Below are positions 1-14,150 of a stretch of DNA of 64,000 nt, piece by piece. Under the pieces are notes generated by a model that did no database searches, was not told the DNA's origin, and saw only the letters and a list, made by a program, of their open reading frames with translations. The position numbers and the translations under genes were made by a program. Source of the stretch: Euprymna scolopes (taxonomy: Eukaryota > Mollusca > Cephalopoda > Sepiida > Sepiolidae); assembly GCA_024364805.1 (NCBI GenBank), contig CM044506.1:20161225-20225224 (forward strand), given 5' to 3'. The stretch's first letter is position 1. Each line of letters starts with the position of its first letter.

Positions 1-235
1 ATACGCACGTGAAAGTCCCAGAATGAAATTAAGAAACGCGTCAGTGAAAAAGGTAAAAAGCTAAGTTTATGAAATGGAGCGTCTATTATATTAAGAAGAG
101 TAAAAAAAGTGAATAAATAATAAAAGATAACAATGAAAAAGAATAAAAAATGAATAAATAAAAATGAAAATAAATCAATTAATAAATTGAAAATTAAAAA
201 TTAAAAAGTTAATTTTTTTTTAAAAACTATATATA

Positions 236-510
236 CATATATACACACACATATACATATATATGCATATACATATATATACACATACACATACATACAT
301 ATACATACATACAGACACACAAATGCACACATACATATACATACATACCCACACGCATATACATATATATACATATATGCATACATATACAATAACACAC
401 ACATATATACACATATATATATACAAACACACACACACACACACGTATGCATACATATATACATATCCAAAAATCATATACAACATAAACACGAATACAT
501 ACATACATAC
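236..510. repeat. Compound (CA)n/(TACA)n/(TA)n microsatellite
   Basis: Dense run of ACAC, TATA and ACATACAT motifs. Long reading frames exist here on both strands, but they encode only Tyr/Ile/Cys/Val/His-type low-complexity peptides and are produced by the repeat, so they are not genes. Confidence 0.95.
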
Positions 511-669
511 AAACATACAATTTAAGGGGAGGGAATGGCCGGTATCTACAAACTCCGGAATAAGGCAAATAAATGTGTGTGCAAATGCATATAGTAAAAT
601 ATAAGTAAACAAATACAGAGAATAAAAATAAGTAGGCTGATGTATATATTTAATTAATAGGTATACTTA

Positions 670-1135
670 TACAATACAATCCTGCTACAATCACTGTCCT
701 ACCCTCTGTTCATCAAAATGAACAAAATTTAAATTCTCTTCCCAGTATATATCAACAAATTAATATTAATTCCCGACCCGAGCTATTAATAAAACATATA
801 CATATATTGGTGCTACTTCAACTTTAATAAAGAATTTCAAACCACACTTCATCTTTCAGTAACCAAAATTTTAATAATAACCAGGAAACTTCTCTAAATA
901 GACCGGTTAAAAAGCTTAATTCTGCCAATACCCACTTTTCAATTAAATGGACCATCCTAAAAAACGTTACGTCTTATACTCCAGGATCTAAGTCTTCTCA
1001 CCTCTGTACATCTGAAGCTATAACTATTATCACCTCCCCTCAAAGTAGTAATATAATAAACTCTAAAAACGCACTGATCTCCTATTGCAAACATATGTCC
1101 AAATTTACATATGGTAAATTTGAAATTACATAGCT
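670..1135 (+). mobile_element. Penelope-like retroelement fragment, GIY-YIG endonuclease end
   Basis: Translation of the plus strand gives pieces of a GIY-YIG nuclease of the kind found at the C-terminus of Penelope-like elements. A YIGATSTL segment lies near 806-830, and a longer open segment follows from about 890 to 1135 with an FSIKWTIL core, a Tyr-Thr-Pro-Gly-Ser-Lys stretch, then an LC..E..TII region and a C-terminal CKHMSKF. This order matches the family's YIG...S.W.I......Y.PG....C.LC..E..II...N.R.E....C.H..KF pattern, which I recall rather than searched. The RT portion is absent, so it is a broken 3' fragment of a retroelement. The two segments are not in one uninterrupted frame. Confidence 0.55.
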
Positions 1136-2079
1136 ATTAAGTTAACCCTTCAAACATATATCTTTTCCATATTTTTTTATCTTACCTTCTAAGCTTCTTA
1201 TATTATTAATTTTATTTGTTTTTCTTTATTTCTTTGGCCGGTTTCTCATCTGCTGTCTCCGTTTTATTGTAAGATTTGAGATCAGAGGTATTGAGATTTG
1301 GGAACATTTTTAATCGGGTTTCGGCGAGAAATTGGCTGTCAAGGGGTCTAAAGTTCGACGATTTAACCTTTAAAGGCTCTACCTAATTACTCCGCCAATT
1401 TTGGGTCTAAACACTTAATATTTTAGATAGAGGTTTTTTGTACATAGATTTCACTTCATAGTTTGATTTGAGCCCAAAACAATAAATAGTAAGCTGCCAT
1501 AATTGGGATCAAATTTTAAAAAAAATGATATCTGCGGTCTCTATGAAATTACTCAGCCAACTTTTTATCTAAACAATTGAAATTTTACTAAAATCTATTC
1601 AGACATAGGAAAAGCTTTCTAATCCGTTTTCGGCTTAAACGTTGGCTGGTAAAAGGTCAAAGTTTAGTAGATTTGACTTTTGCGATATCTAGCTAACTAT
1701 TAAGCTACTTTTGCGTTTAAACATTTAAAAGTTTACATAGCGGGTATTCAGACATGCAGCTAGCTTTTCAAAAGTTTACAGAGTTGACTTTCGAAGATTC
1801 TGCAAAACTCCGCCCCAATTTTGGGTCTGAACTCTTGAAATTTTAAATGTAGGTAACTTGCATCTGTTTCAAACATTTTATTTTGATTAAAATCCAAAAC
1901 AATAAATGTAAATGGGTCAAAATTGGGGTCAAAGTTTTCAAATATTTACCTCCTCTGTTTCTACGAAATTACCAAGGAAATTTGGGGTCTAAACATTTCA
2001 AATTTTACATAAAATTATATTCACACACAGGGCAAATTATGAACGGTACAAAAGGCTCGAGCAAAACCGTGTAGTGGTA

Positions 2080-2890
2080 AACATGGTTGGTGTTGAGAGT
2101 AATGGTAAATGATTAGCAAATAATTTGGGGGTTTAAATTAATAGTTAATTAAGTGTAATCAGGTTAGGAGTTTAGAGTAATAGAAAATAAGTAGAAAACA
2201 ATTTTGGCTTTAAGATTAATAGTGAATTATTAGTAAATAAGTTTGGATTTAAGAACAATAGTAAATTAATAGCAAATAATTTTGGGTTTAAGATTAATAT
2301 TGAAGCAATAGTAAACAAGGTTGGAGTTGAAGAAATAGTAAATTAATAGCAGATAATTTTGCGTGTGAGATTACTAGTGAATTAATAGTAAATAAGTTAG
2401 GCGTTGAGAAAATAATAACATTTTGGGGTTTGAGATTAATAGTGAATTAAATAACAATAAGTTTGGAGTTGAAAACATAGTCAATTAATAGGAAATAATT
2501 ATGGGTTTGATATTAATAGTGAATTAATAGTAAATATGTTTTGAGATGTGAAAATAGTGAATAAATAGCAAATAATATTGAGATTGGGATTAATAGTAAA
2601 TTAATAGTAAATAAGTGTGGAGTCGAGAACAATAGTAAATTATTGGCAAATGATTTAGGGATTGTGATTAATAGTGAATTAGAATTAAAATTTTTGACGT
2701 TGAGAAAATAGTAAATTAGTTGCAAATAATTTTGTGTTTGAGATTTATAGTGAATTTATGTTAAATAGGTTTGGATTTGAGAGCAATAGTCAATAAATAG
2801 CAAATTATATTGGGTTGAGATTTTTTGTGAATTAATAGTAAATAAGTTTGGATTAATAGCAAATAACTTTGTATGTTAGATTAACAGTTG
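2080..2890 (+). repeat. ~77-bp internal tandem array
   Basis: About ten diverged units built from two half-units: AATAGTAAATTAATAGCAAA followed by TAATTTTGGGTTTGAG, and ATTAATAGTGAATTAATAGT followed by AAATAAGTTTGGA. The same array recurs at 19650-20285, in the same position inside the related element. Internal satellite arrays next to the 3' end are typical of Helentron-associated elements. Confidence 0.85.
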
Positions 2891-2895
2891 ATTAA

Positions 2896-5195
<2,300 letters not shown>

Positions 5196-5199
5196 GGGG

Positions 5200-5273
<74 letters not shown>

Positions 5274-5284
5274 TTGTGTGTGTA
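5200..5284. repeat. (TA)n(TG)n microsatellite
   Basis: About 30 TA units followed by TG units. Confidence 0.95.
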
Positions 5285-5289
5285 TGCAA

Positions 5290-6975
5290 TGCTTTAAAGA
5301 ATTACATGTTTATTACTAGTGTTAATTATATTGTGTACACCACAGTCAGGGTTTCGTGTACAGAAGATTACGACACGCACGATTTTAAGATTCGATCCCT
5401 TTTTTTTATATATTATATATTCTGGTTGTTTATCTCGACAGAAAAGGTATTGCTGCTTTTTGTTTATTCTATTAATATAAAACGACCACATCTTTTTCTT
5501 TGCTTTAGTTAACATACTTATTTATAATTCTAGTGTTTTGAAAGGTGTTCAGTAATTATCAGAGTTGTCCATTTGATCATTTATATTTATCAGCCAACGT
5601 AGTATAATAATTTAAATTACGTAGTTGATCCTAGTTTATTTCCAATGTTAATTATATTGTGTTTGTTTCTATTTTTTACTCATTTTCCTGCATTTTCACG
5701 TCTGTTCGTAGTTAATACTGTTAGAGTGACGAGTATTTTAATATTTTATTAATGGAGAGTCAGATGCTAAACGCGATAAATCAATCTTTTAATTTGTGTA
5801 TGGAAAAAGACGATAGCATAAATTTACACTTCGATTAAAAGCTTGTTTAAAGTAACAGTAAATGAAAATAACATTAAGTGCAACTTCGTTCGGCCGTGGT
5901 AGAGAGATGAATTTACTTTTGAACTATTAATTTAACTTTTTGTGAATACTTTATCTAAATTTGCTCAACTCTTTTGAATTTGTATTTATTTTATTTGCCT
6001 ATTAACCATATTATAATAATAATATAATCATATTATAAAAATACTCTTCAAGATTCTAGATTTACTAATAAATATATACGAAAATTGTTTATTGGCTTGT
6101 TTCTTCGCTTATTATCTAATATTATTTTATAGGCAAAGTTAATAATTCCCGCTGATTGTGTTGCAAAGGGTTTTTTTCATATTTACGTATATATTTGCAT
6201 TGCTTTGTTTCCTTATATATTTGACCAAATATGTATTGGTATGGTGTGTTAGGTCAATAAACTCAATAAGTGATTTTAATAAATTTTCCTTGACATAATA
6301 TTGTTGGTGCTCTTATATGTAGTGACCTTTTTTGCTGATGTATATCATGGCATTTAGTCCTCAGATAATAATGGTTGTTACGTTGCATTTATTTTTATTA
6401 GCTTTATAGTTGGTTTTGCAGGATTTTTTGTTATAATAATTTAATATTTTATTATCAGTTTTTAATGTTTTTTAATAATGTATTGGAGTTATATTTCATA
6501 AGACATACTCATCCATCTATTTAAGAATAAACTATCTATGTGATTAAGTGGCGATTATAAGGAGGGTTTAACTAAATTCTTACGATGTCTCTTTTATTTG
6601 TTCATTTTCCTACATACATAATAAGACCGCTCTTTCAAGGGATATTAATTATTTTGTACATGATAAATAAGTTTAAAACGCTGCTTACAGAATAGTTTGT
6701 GTTCTACACATTTTCTAAGTTTCGATATTATTGGTTGTATGAGCGTTCAGTAATCTAGAGAGGTGCAGTGAAATACTGTTTATATTCTAAATAATTTTCG
6801 TTGTTAAATTAAAAAGGCTTCCCCAGAAAATTCAGATTTTTTTTTAAATTTCATATATTTTTTCTATTTCGAATATCTTTAATTTCCTTTTGTTTTCTGA
6901 TACAGCCTGTTTTGATGATTAGCGATAATTCGCTCATATTAAGGATTCCTACTTGTTCGCACATCACTGATTCGT
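5290..6975. other. AT-rich stretch, no recognised gene
   Basis: Mostly T-rich DNA on the plus strand with short spurious frames; I see no motif, RNA gene or mobile-element signature in it. Confidence 0.5.
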
Positions 6976-6980
6976 TAAAA

Positions 6981-7168
6981 TTGCCTATCGTTACGTAAAA
7001 ATTTCCTATCGTTACGTAAAAATTACCTATCGTTGCGTAAAAATTGCCTATCATTGCGTAAAAATTGCCTATCGTTACGTAAAACTGTCTATCGTTACGT
7101 AAAAACTGCCTATCGTTACTTAAAATTGGCCTATCGTTACGTAGAAAATGCCTATCGTTACGTAAAAA
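6981..7168 (+). repeat. 21-bp minisatellite carrying GTTACGTAA-type sites
   Basis: Nine tandem units of the form TGCCTATCGTTACGTAAAAA. Each holds the core at the same place: five are exactly GTTACGTAA, the others are GTTGCGTAA, ATTGCGTAA, GTTACTTAA and GTTACGTAG. GTTACGTAA is the textbook palindromic site for PAR-bZIP/NFIL3-type factors and is close to C/EBP sites. The array lies about 300 bp upstream of the possible signal-peptide exon at 7471. The overlapping reading frames on both strands come from the repeat. A regulatory role is inference; it may be an ordinary minisatellite. Confidence 0.85.
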
Positions 7169-7470
7169 TGGCTGGCGTTGTAATTGTGGAGTGGGTAATA
7201 GGCATACTAAACGCAGTACGGCATTAGAATCAGGTAAATTCAATAGAACTAGTAGATCACTGATTATTTGGGACGCAGGGAATCTTTTACTTTTTAAATT
7301 ATGGATATTATATTAATTGTGATGAAAATATGTTTATAATACAGATAAACATAAGAGAAAACAATGTAAGGTTTCTTTCCCTTCAATAAGATTTTAAAAG
7401 TGTGTTACTTTATATCACAGTCAACTACGGTTTCAATAGATTCATCTTTACACTGAAAAGATCTTTTATT

Positions 7471-7590
7471 ATGGGGAACGCAGCTGAATATTTTACTTAT
7501 TTTTACCGCTTTCATTGCCTTTTTGTTAAGTTTGTACTCCTTATGGCATTGACAGAAGCTCAAAGTAGACCCAGCTCTTACCTTCACAAG
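7471..7590 (+). CDS. Possible first coding exon with signal peptide
   Basis: The frame runs open from 7402 to 7650. From the ATG at 7471 it gives 40 codons that look like a signal peptide: a short polar start (MGNAAEYF), a hydrophobic core (FVKFVLLMAL) around residues 19-27 and a small-residue end (TEAQS). At 7590/7591 the sequence CACAAG|GTGGGT is a fair splice donor, which would end the exon in phase 0. Without the donor the frame stops at 7650 after 60 residues. No downstream exon was found, which is not surprising with long introns. It could equally be a chance frame. A bZIP-site array lies upstream. Confidence 0.25.
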
Positions 7591-7599
7591 GTGGGTATT

Positions 7600-8100
7600 T
7601 GCGACAGAGAATTAAATTATACACATTTTTCGCAAGTGAATCATGGCTAAAAGTCCAGCGGTTCATAATACATGATTGGCTTTTACAAAAGCGTTGCAAC
7701 AAAAGGTATGAAAAAGAAAAACTAATCGATTTCGAGTGAAAATAAACATCACGTTTTTTCAGGAATTTCTAAAACTAAAATTCATTTATCCTTTTTATTT
7801 CACATAATCTAAAAAATAATTTCCTTTGTACTTGCTCGTGCTCATAGTTTCAGTTAAGTGTTAATAATGTTGATTATAATTGAGCAAACGGTTACTACTT
7901 ACCTATTTGTTATGTATGAAATATTAATTACGATAGATTTTTAATCAGAACACAATCAGGTACTAATATTATGAATTTAACGACTAAAATACCACATCAT
8001 TATAAATTAAAACAAAACGATAAATAATGAATATCTATGTGTCATAAACTTGTTGGTACGAACATTAAAAATTCTTATAAAGAAATAATCCCGAGTATTC
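7600..8100. other. AT-rich stretch, no recognised gene
   Basis: No coding or repeat signal seen between the possible exon and the 5' part of the LINE. Confidence 0.5.
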
Positions 8101-8554
8101 CCTTGCCACTCTGAGAAGTCGGAAATTTTTCTGTCTTCATGTCTATCCTTGTGGTAATGTCACTAGTAAGGGTGCTGGAGGTAAACGTTTCGTCAGGGTT
8201 GACGTTATCTGCCTGATAGTTAGGGACCCGGACCTTGGATTAATCACTAAGGATACTGTCCTATCAGCAGGCGCAAAGTACTGGGACTGTTTTATTGCCA
8301 TTTAGTGAATGGATTCTGGACCATGCAGTAGTCTCTAGTGGGGTCTTTCGATGCAATACTAGTGGGTAATTGTTACGGATTTACCTACAAAAAAGCCTGT
8401 CTTTTTCTCTCTACACTTTCCCTCTCTATCCTGCCCTAACCAAGTATGCCGATCTGTTCCATAAATCCCAAAACCTCAACATGAAACGTCTCAAAAAAAA
8501 AAACTCGAATAAACCTAGACCCCCATCTTCAAACGTAGACCCCTAATACCATGT

Positions 8555-9277
8555 CTCTTTCTCCAACATCAGGGGTATGCGTTCCAACCTTCCAGAGGTT
8601 GAAACCCAATTACAGGAGGCAAAACCGGACATATTCTTTCTAAGCGAAACTGGAATATGGCCGACCACTTCCCTAGATGAGTTCATAATTAACGGATACT
8701 CTTACTTAACATCTAAATCTGACCCCCAAGATCGCCATGGGCCTACATTAAAGATGACGTCCCATGTGGCAGGGATATCTTTAGAGAAGATACTAATTTA
8801 CCTTACATGTTCTTCCGGGTTGCACTTGCTTACACCACTGCATTTATATTTGCCCTCTATAAGCCCCACAACAGCGGAGTTATTATCTTTAAGAGTATAT
8901 CTGAGAAAATAAAACATAGCCTGTCTGCACATCCCTCGGCTAACATCCACATCTCTGGTGACTTCAACGTCCATAACGTGGAGCGGCTGACCCACTCAAA
9001 TAAGACAGACGACGAGGGGAGGTTCTGTCATGATTTTGCCATTGCTTATGACCTCACTCAGATTGTTCGCGAACCCATCCGTGTGCACGATACCACAGGT
9101 CAATATGCAAGCCTCCTAGACCTTTTTCTATCAACTTCCCCTGAGTTATGTTCATGTTCCGTTCTTTCTCCTCTAGTATTCTCCGACCACTCCGTCATAT
9201 CACTTAAGATAAAAATGAAATGTAATGTCCCCAGACGTACCCCTCCACCGTACTGTATACTGGTACTCCATGTCTGA
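8555..9277 (+). pseudogene. LINE endonuclease domain (broken)
   Basis: APE-type endonuclease that would nick the target for target-primed reverse transcription. The first half lies in the frame of 8577-8912 (SNLPEVETQLQ...DIFFLSETG) and the rest in the frame of 8807-9277 (SANIHISGDFNVHN through SPLVFSDHSVIS). The GDFNVHN and SDHS motifs hold the expected catalytic-type Asp, Asn and His residues. At least one frameshift lies around 8780-8810, and the region from 9280 to 9660 that should link to the RT has no long open frame. Confidence 0.85.
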
Positions 9278-9672
9278 CTGGGATAGCTTCCGTACATTTA
9301 TATCTGATCTACATCTGCATTCCATTTTGAAAAAGATATGTCCTCTATAGTATTAGACCTGACCGAATGGTAAATTGTAGGCATAGACCGATTCATACCA
9401 TCTAAAAAATTCCAACAAAAACCCACCAGCCATTCATAGTTCTCCCCAGAATATGATGCTGCCATCGCGCACATAAATCACTTTTTCCATAGCTACCAAC
9501 GTAATAGATGTACTGAGACTAAAGCTGCATCAGAAATGCCAGCAACCACTGTAAAAAAAGTAATAAAAATGCAAGAGAGCTATATGCCCAGTCTGTTAAA
9601 TCCAAAGTAGCTGATCACCGGCTTAGTTCCCACCAGTTTTGGCAAATAACAAATAGGATCCTGAACAGAACT

Positions 9673-11331
9673 GTGTGTTCTATTCCAACAATGGACCAGG
9701 GGTCATCTCGTCAGCTTCAGACAAGGCCAAACTATTTGCCAAGAACTTTGCAGCTAATTCTACCCAATGCGACGAAGGCCATCAACTCCCCATATTTCCA
9801 GAACACGCTCTGCAACATACAAATATCTGTGCATGAGGTCGCCAAGCTAATCAAGAACCTTGATTCCAGTAAACAACTGGCCCTGACGACATCCCAATTA
9901 TAGTGTTAAAAAAGCTTCAACCAGAACTTGCTCCCATATTAACGAAACTGTTTAAGCGTTGCCTTAAAGAAAAGTTCTTTCCAACACCCTGGAAAACCTC
10001 ATCAGTATGCCCTGTATTTAAGAACGCAGGTGATAAGTCATCTCCCTCTCAGTACAAACCAATAAGTCTCCTGTGTGTCATGAGTAAGTTGCGGGAATCC
10101 ATCTTAAATAGAGAAATATTCAACCACCTCAGTAGAAATAACCTTTTTAGTGACACACAATATGATTTTCGTTCTGCAAGATCTACTGTTATATCTAACG
10201 GTTATATCTCATAGGATTAGTGAATCTCTTGACAAAGGCTTCCTTTCTAGGACAATTGTTCTTGACGTATCCAAGGCCTTCGACAAGGTATGGCATAATA
10301 GCCTACTTCACAAGATTTCCAGCTACGGTATAACTGGAAATGTTCTCTCTATCATTTAATCATTTCTCTCTGATAGGCTCATAAGAGTAGTGTTTGATGG
10401 GCAAAAATCAGAGGCCTGCAGTATTAATGCTGGAGTCCCTCAAGGGTCCATCCTGGGCTCAACTCTCTTCCTGATCTACATCAATGATCTCCCAAAACAC
10501 ATACTTAAATCATCTGTTGACATCTATGCTGATGACACGACCATCTACGGCAACACATCAAAGACTGTAAATGACAAAGCTCTCTCTGATTCTCTCTCCT
10601 CTGATCTCGAGCGCGTGGTTCAGTGGGGGAAGGCGTGGCTGGTTACTTTTAATGCATCTAAAACCAAACTCCTATCCTTACATCATCAACGCTCTGATCT
10701 CCATCTGGCATCAATTGAAATGGATATCTCCTGTCTAGGAGAAGCCCCATATTTTCACAAGCTTCTGGACTTGACCTTCACTCCTGATCTGAAATGGAAC
10801 ACGTACATCAAGTCTGTTGTAAAGGTTGCTGGAAAAATGGTGGGATCCTTCTACCGCTCCAGAAGATATCTCACTGCTGATGCAATTCTTAATCTAGATA
10901 AAAGCCAAGCACGTCCAAGGATGGAATACTGCTGCCATATTTGGGCAGGAGCTGCTAAAAACAGCCTATCCTGCCTTGACAGAGTACAAATAGACTTCCT
11001 GGCTTAGTGGGGGATGCCCTTTTCTCTTCCTTGTAACCTCTCTCCTACAGAAAAGACGTTGCAAGCCTACCTTTGTTTTATCGTTATTTCCATGGCAGAT
11101 GCTCGTCTGAACTTTAATCTTTGGTCCCCCCTCGCCAATCTCTTACAAAAAATACTCGTCCTACTGAATCCACTGTCAAACACTTTCCCCACTCTTTATC
11201 TATGCCTAAATCAAAACGTAGATTTCATGAACAAAGCTTCTTTCTTAGAACTGCACGGCTGTGACACTCTGTTTCGTCTGCCTGCTTCCCACCTGACTAC
11301 AAACTCGATCTCTTCAAGTCCAACTTAAACA
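9673..11331 (+). pseudogene. LINE reverse transcriptase and C-terminal tail (broken)
   Basis: RT blocks in order: LTKLFKRCLKEKFFPTPWK and GDKSSPSQYKPISLL (9903-10080), LDVSKAFDKVWH (10261 on, first catalytic Asp), GVPQGSILGSTLFLIYINDL (10432 on), VDIYADDTTIYG (10518 on, YADD box), then the thumb with LDLTFTPDLKW (10768 on). After a stop at 11007 the C-terminal HxxFFxRTARLW-type tail reappears in another frame near 11230. Frames used are those of 9673, 9903, 10150/10390 and the shifted tail. The clade call (CR1/Jockey-like) rests on motif appearance, not on a tree. Confidence 0.88.
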
Positions 11332-11450
11332 AACCCCTTAAGTAGACGCTTCATTAAATATCCACACTAACGCACTATACTTACAATAACCCTTATCCTG
11401 AGTTGCTTCCGGGCCTTGATAAGTGGTGACCACCTTGTAAAAAAAAAAAA

Positions 11451-13440
11451 CTTAATTGAACATTTACAAAACAAATCAAACTCTCATATCTTATGGCACT
11501 TCCTAAATCATGTTTTTCGGAAATATGCGTAGATTTAATCTCTATTAAAAACAAAAAAAGTCTGAACAAAATGCCTCACTCAAATACATAATCCCACACA
11601 GAACGGTACAAACACTTTCACTTTCTATCCATTTATTCCTCTTGATTGCTGCAAGTCGCTTCCAGAAGATTTTAAGCTAGTAACATTATTTCTATAGTAC
11701 TGCTTTTTTCTCAAAAGGTTATGGTTTCTGGATTTAACTTTAAACGGAGCTCCATAAACTTTTGATTTACTAATATATAAAATATCGTTACATATAAGTC
11801 ATGTAACTTATTCATAATAATATTTCGGTTTGCAGTTACATAAGTCAACTACAAGATAAAAAGAAAATACCGACAAATTTTAGCACTCGAAGTATCACAT
11901 ACTATCCTGCTCTTTAACTCTTGCTTTTACGATACATGATAGTTCACTGCAGCGATAAAATAAACCTATCCAAATCTTTACATGTTTCTTTAAAATATTA
12001 CTTTAGCATTAGTGCATGCATTTAATTAAACGATTCACATCGTCATAAAAAATAACCGGAATTATTTTGCCATTTTTCCATTTAACTGTTCACCGTAAAT
12101 GGCAATCCAATTTACTGAACGTTTCAGCTCATGTTAGTAAAATGATGGGATTTTACGAAAGATATTTGTCAATATATTCTATATAAATATTTTCCGTCTA
12201 ACACTTCAAGAAATTTCTTCAAACAACTCTCGAATTTGCAGTTGAATTTCTGAATCCTGCATTTATAAAAAAAAATACGTTTTTTTCTCATTTACAGCAC
12301 AAAATCAATGCTACATTGTTAAATCCTTTCTAATAATATGCTTAACTTTTTCGTTTATTGTACAATGAAGTTCAAATTATTCTTTACGGCGGCAGTTTTA
12401 ATTTTTCGAATTTACCATTTCTCATTAATTTGCGATTTCCATTATCACAATTTATTTACTGTTTTGGCTCGCCGTTCAGTTAAACAGCACTCTAGATCGC
12501 GGCTGATCTTTTTCTCTTAGAATCCTACAAATACATTTACAACGTAGACACCTCAATTATACCATTATCTCTTCTCTAATCGAGCACTTACGTAGTAATT
12601 TATGCACATTTCGGCACTTTGTTTGACAATTCCGTTACAATACTGATTCAATACACAAATAAACTAGCACAGTGCCTCTACAATACTTGAACCGAAATAT
12701 TTTATTGCATTCACTTACATTTGATTTCGGAAATATTTACTTTATCACATACTTTAATAAAGATTTTGAGCACATAATATCGTTTCATATGTTTACATTT
12801 ACCTGCATAAACACGCAATTACCGAACATAATTATCAGCTAAGAATGTTTACGAGCGTGCAAAATTTAGAAAGCCATTATCATCAATTAACTCTTTTGTG
12901 GTTATCTATTATGGAACAACTATTTCAGAAATAAATATAAACAAAACAAAGTTTAAAGTCCGAAAAATGTACATAATGTGTTAATTGCTGTTGATCTTTA
13001 CCGTTCCTTGCAGAGAGCTAAGATCTATCTGATTTGAACTTTGATATTTCCTTTTTTTTAGACTAAATATGCAAAATATTTTGTGGGTTACATTGACGAA
13101 ATCCCCCCCCCAAAAAAATACTTATCATTTTTTCTCGATTAGTTTGGTTTTATGTTCCAAGTTTTTTTATGGAAACTTACTCTGTAGTATTAATTTTATA
13201 ACTGACTTTTATGAATTTCCAATTCTCATTTGTAAAATAATTTCACTTTTCTGAAGAAATGTTTTCTGACATTCTTTATTGCATGCATCACTGATTTTTG
13301 TAATGTTTTCCATTTTATTCTTACTGTTATTTTATTATGAGTACATTTATATTAACATTTTAAGATACTTTAAACTCGATAACAAATACCTAAACAAAAA
13401 ACAAAATTTATGTGATATTCATGAGAATGAAATTTACTAC
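11451..13440. other. AT-rich stretch, no recognised gene
   Basis: A 60-codon plus-strand frame at 12338-12520 has a hydrophobic start (MKFKLFFTAAVLIF) that could mimic a signal peptide, but it has no supporting splice site and no family I recognise. The rest shows only AT-rich sequence with short homopolymers. Confidence 0.45.
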
Positions 13441-13465
13441 CTGACTAGCCAAGTTAATCTACTTT

Positions 13466-13495
13466 TCCCGGTAACGCCGGCACAGGGACCAGTGG
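13466..13495 (+). mobile_element. Solitary Helentron-like 3' terminus
   Basis: Reads CCCGGTAACGCCGGCACAGG followed by GACCAGT. The CCGG-TAACG-CCGG hairpin and the terminal CCAGT match the layout of the ends at 3242, 18733 and 20641. No body was recognised upstream, so it is either an old element whose interior has decayed or a chance match. Confidence 0.4.
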
Positions 13496-13740
13496 GTTTA
13501 ACATAAATATATAATCAAACAGATTTTAAAGTGTGAACAAATTACTTTTACACTTCTATTAAATATGGCTTTCCGCTCATCGAATTTAATATTTATTGGC
13601 TGCGATTAAGCTTATAAAAGTTTAAGAAAAAACGGTACTTATGCACTTTTGTTACCATTCTGAAATAATGGCGTTATTATTTAGAAAGTTATTTCATACA
13701 TTGGAGAAGGGTGGTTTGTAATTATGCTGTACTTTAACAT

Positions 13741-14150
13741 TAAAAAAAAAAAATTACTTTTTTTTTTTTTTTTTTTTTAATTACATTTTCACTCCAAACA
13801 AGGCACATTGCCACTTTGGTGTAGGGGGCTACTATCAGGGTCAGCAACTCCTGGGGCACTATGTACGGATTTGGGCAGCAAGATGTCGGTTCACGTTGCA
13901 CTTGAACTTGTGCATGTCAGTACAGTTAGGAAAGCAGGATCCTGGAATGGAATTCCAGAGTCTAGCGGTTCTGGGGAAGAAAGATCTTTTACATCTAGGG
14001 ATCTCTACTGTGTGGGCGTGGGATTTAGCTGCCTGTCGGGTTTGTCGAGGGTGTCTGCGTCGTGGGGGTATAAGTGTCTGCAGTTCGTCAGAGCATTCAC
14101 CATTCAAATACTTAATACCAAAATATAGCACGGTAGCAAAAGTGTACAAG
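13741..14150 (-). mobile_element. 5'-truncated LINE tail, minus strand
   Basis: On the minus strand an open frame (14149 to 13859) encodes the C-terminal tail of a LINE ORF2: SFFPRTARLWNSIPGSCF, then FKCNVNRHL. It is followed by a short 3' UTR and a long T-run on the plus strand (13763-13782), that is, the poly(A) tail of the element. The tail motif matches CR1/Jockey-like elements, but the sequence differs from the 8-kb LINE, so this is a second family. The 5' truncation is the usual outcome of incomplete reverse transcription. Confidence 0.75.

Larger units (their letters stand above)
8110..11450 (+). mobile_element. Nearly full-length CR1/Jockey-like LINE, broken
   Basis: Non-LTR retrotransposon with a GC-richer 5' leader (8110-8550), an AP-type endonuclease, a reverse transcriptase and a C-terminal tail, ending in CTTGATAAGTGGTGACCACC, TTGT and an A-run at about 11440. 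Endonuclease signs: PDIFFLSETG near 8617, GDFNVHN near 8957, SLLDLFLSTSPE near 9110 and SDHSVIS near 9183. RT signs: YKPISLL, DVSKAFDKVWH, GVPQGSILG and YADDTTIYG. The tail has FFLRTARLW and FPPDYKLDLFKSN near 11240-11325. The coding region is split over all three frames (for example breaks near 8800, 9280, 9900 and 10200), and a TAA at 10357 interrupts the frame before SFLSDRLI. Related copies lie at 24.9-26.3, 33.03 and 38.13-38.69 kb. Confidence 0.9.

Noticed and set aside
6981-7168. Repeat-spacer look of a CRISPR array
   Set aside because: Units are directly abutting with no unique spacers and the DNA is eukaryotic; it is a minisatellite. The same holds for 54999-55500 and 2080-2890.
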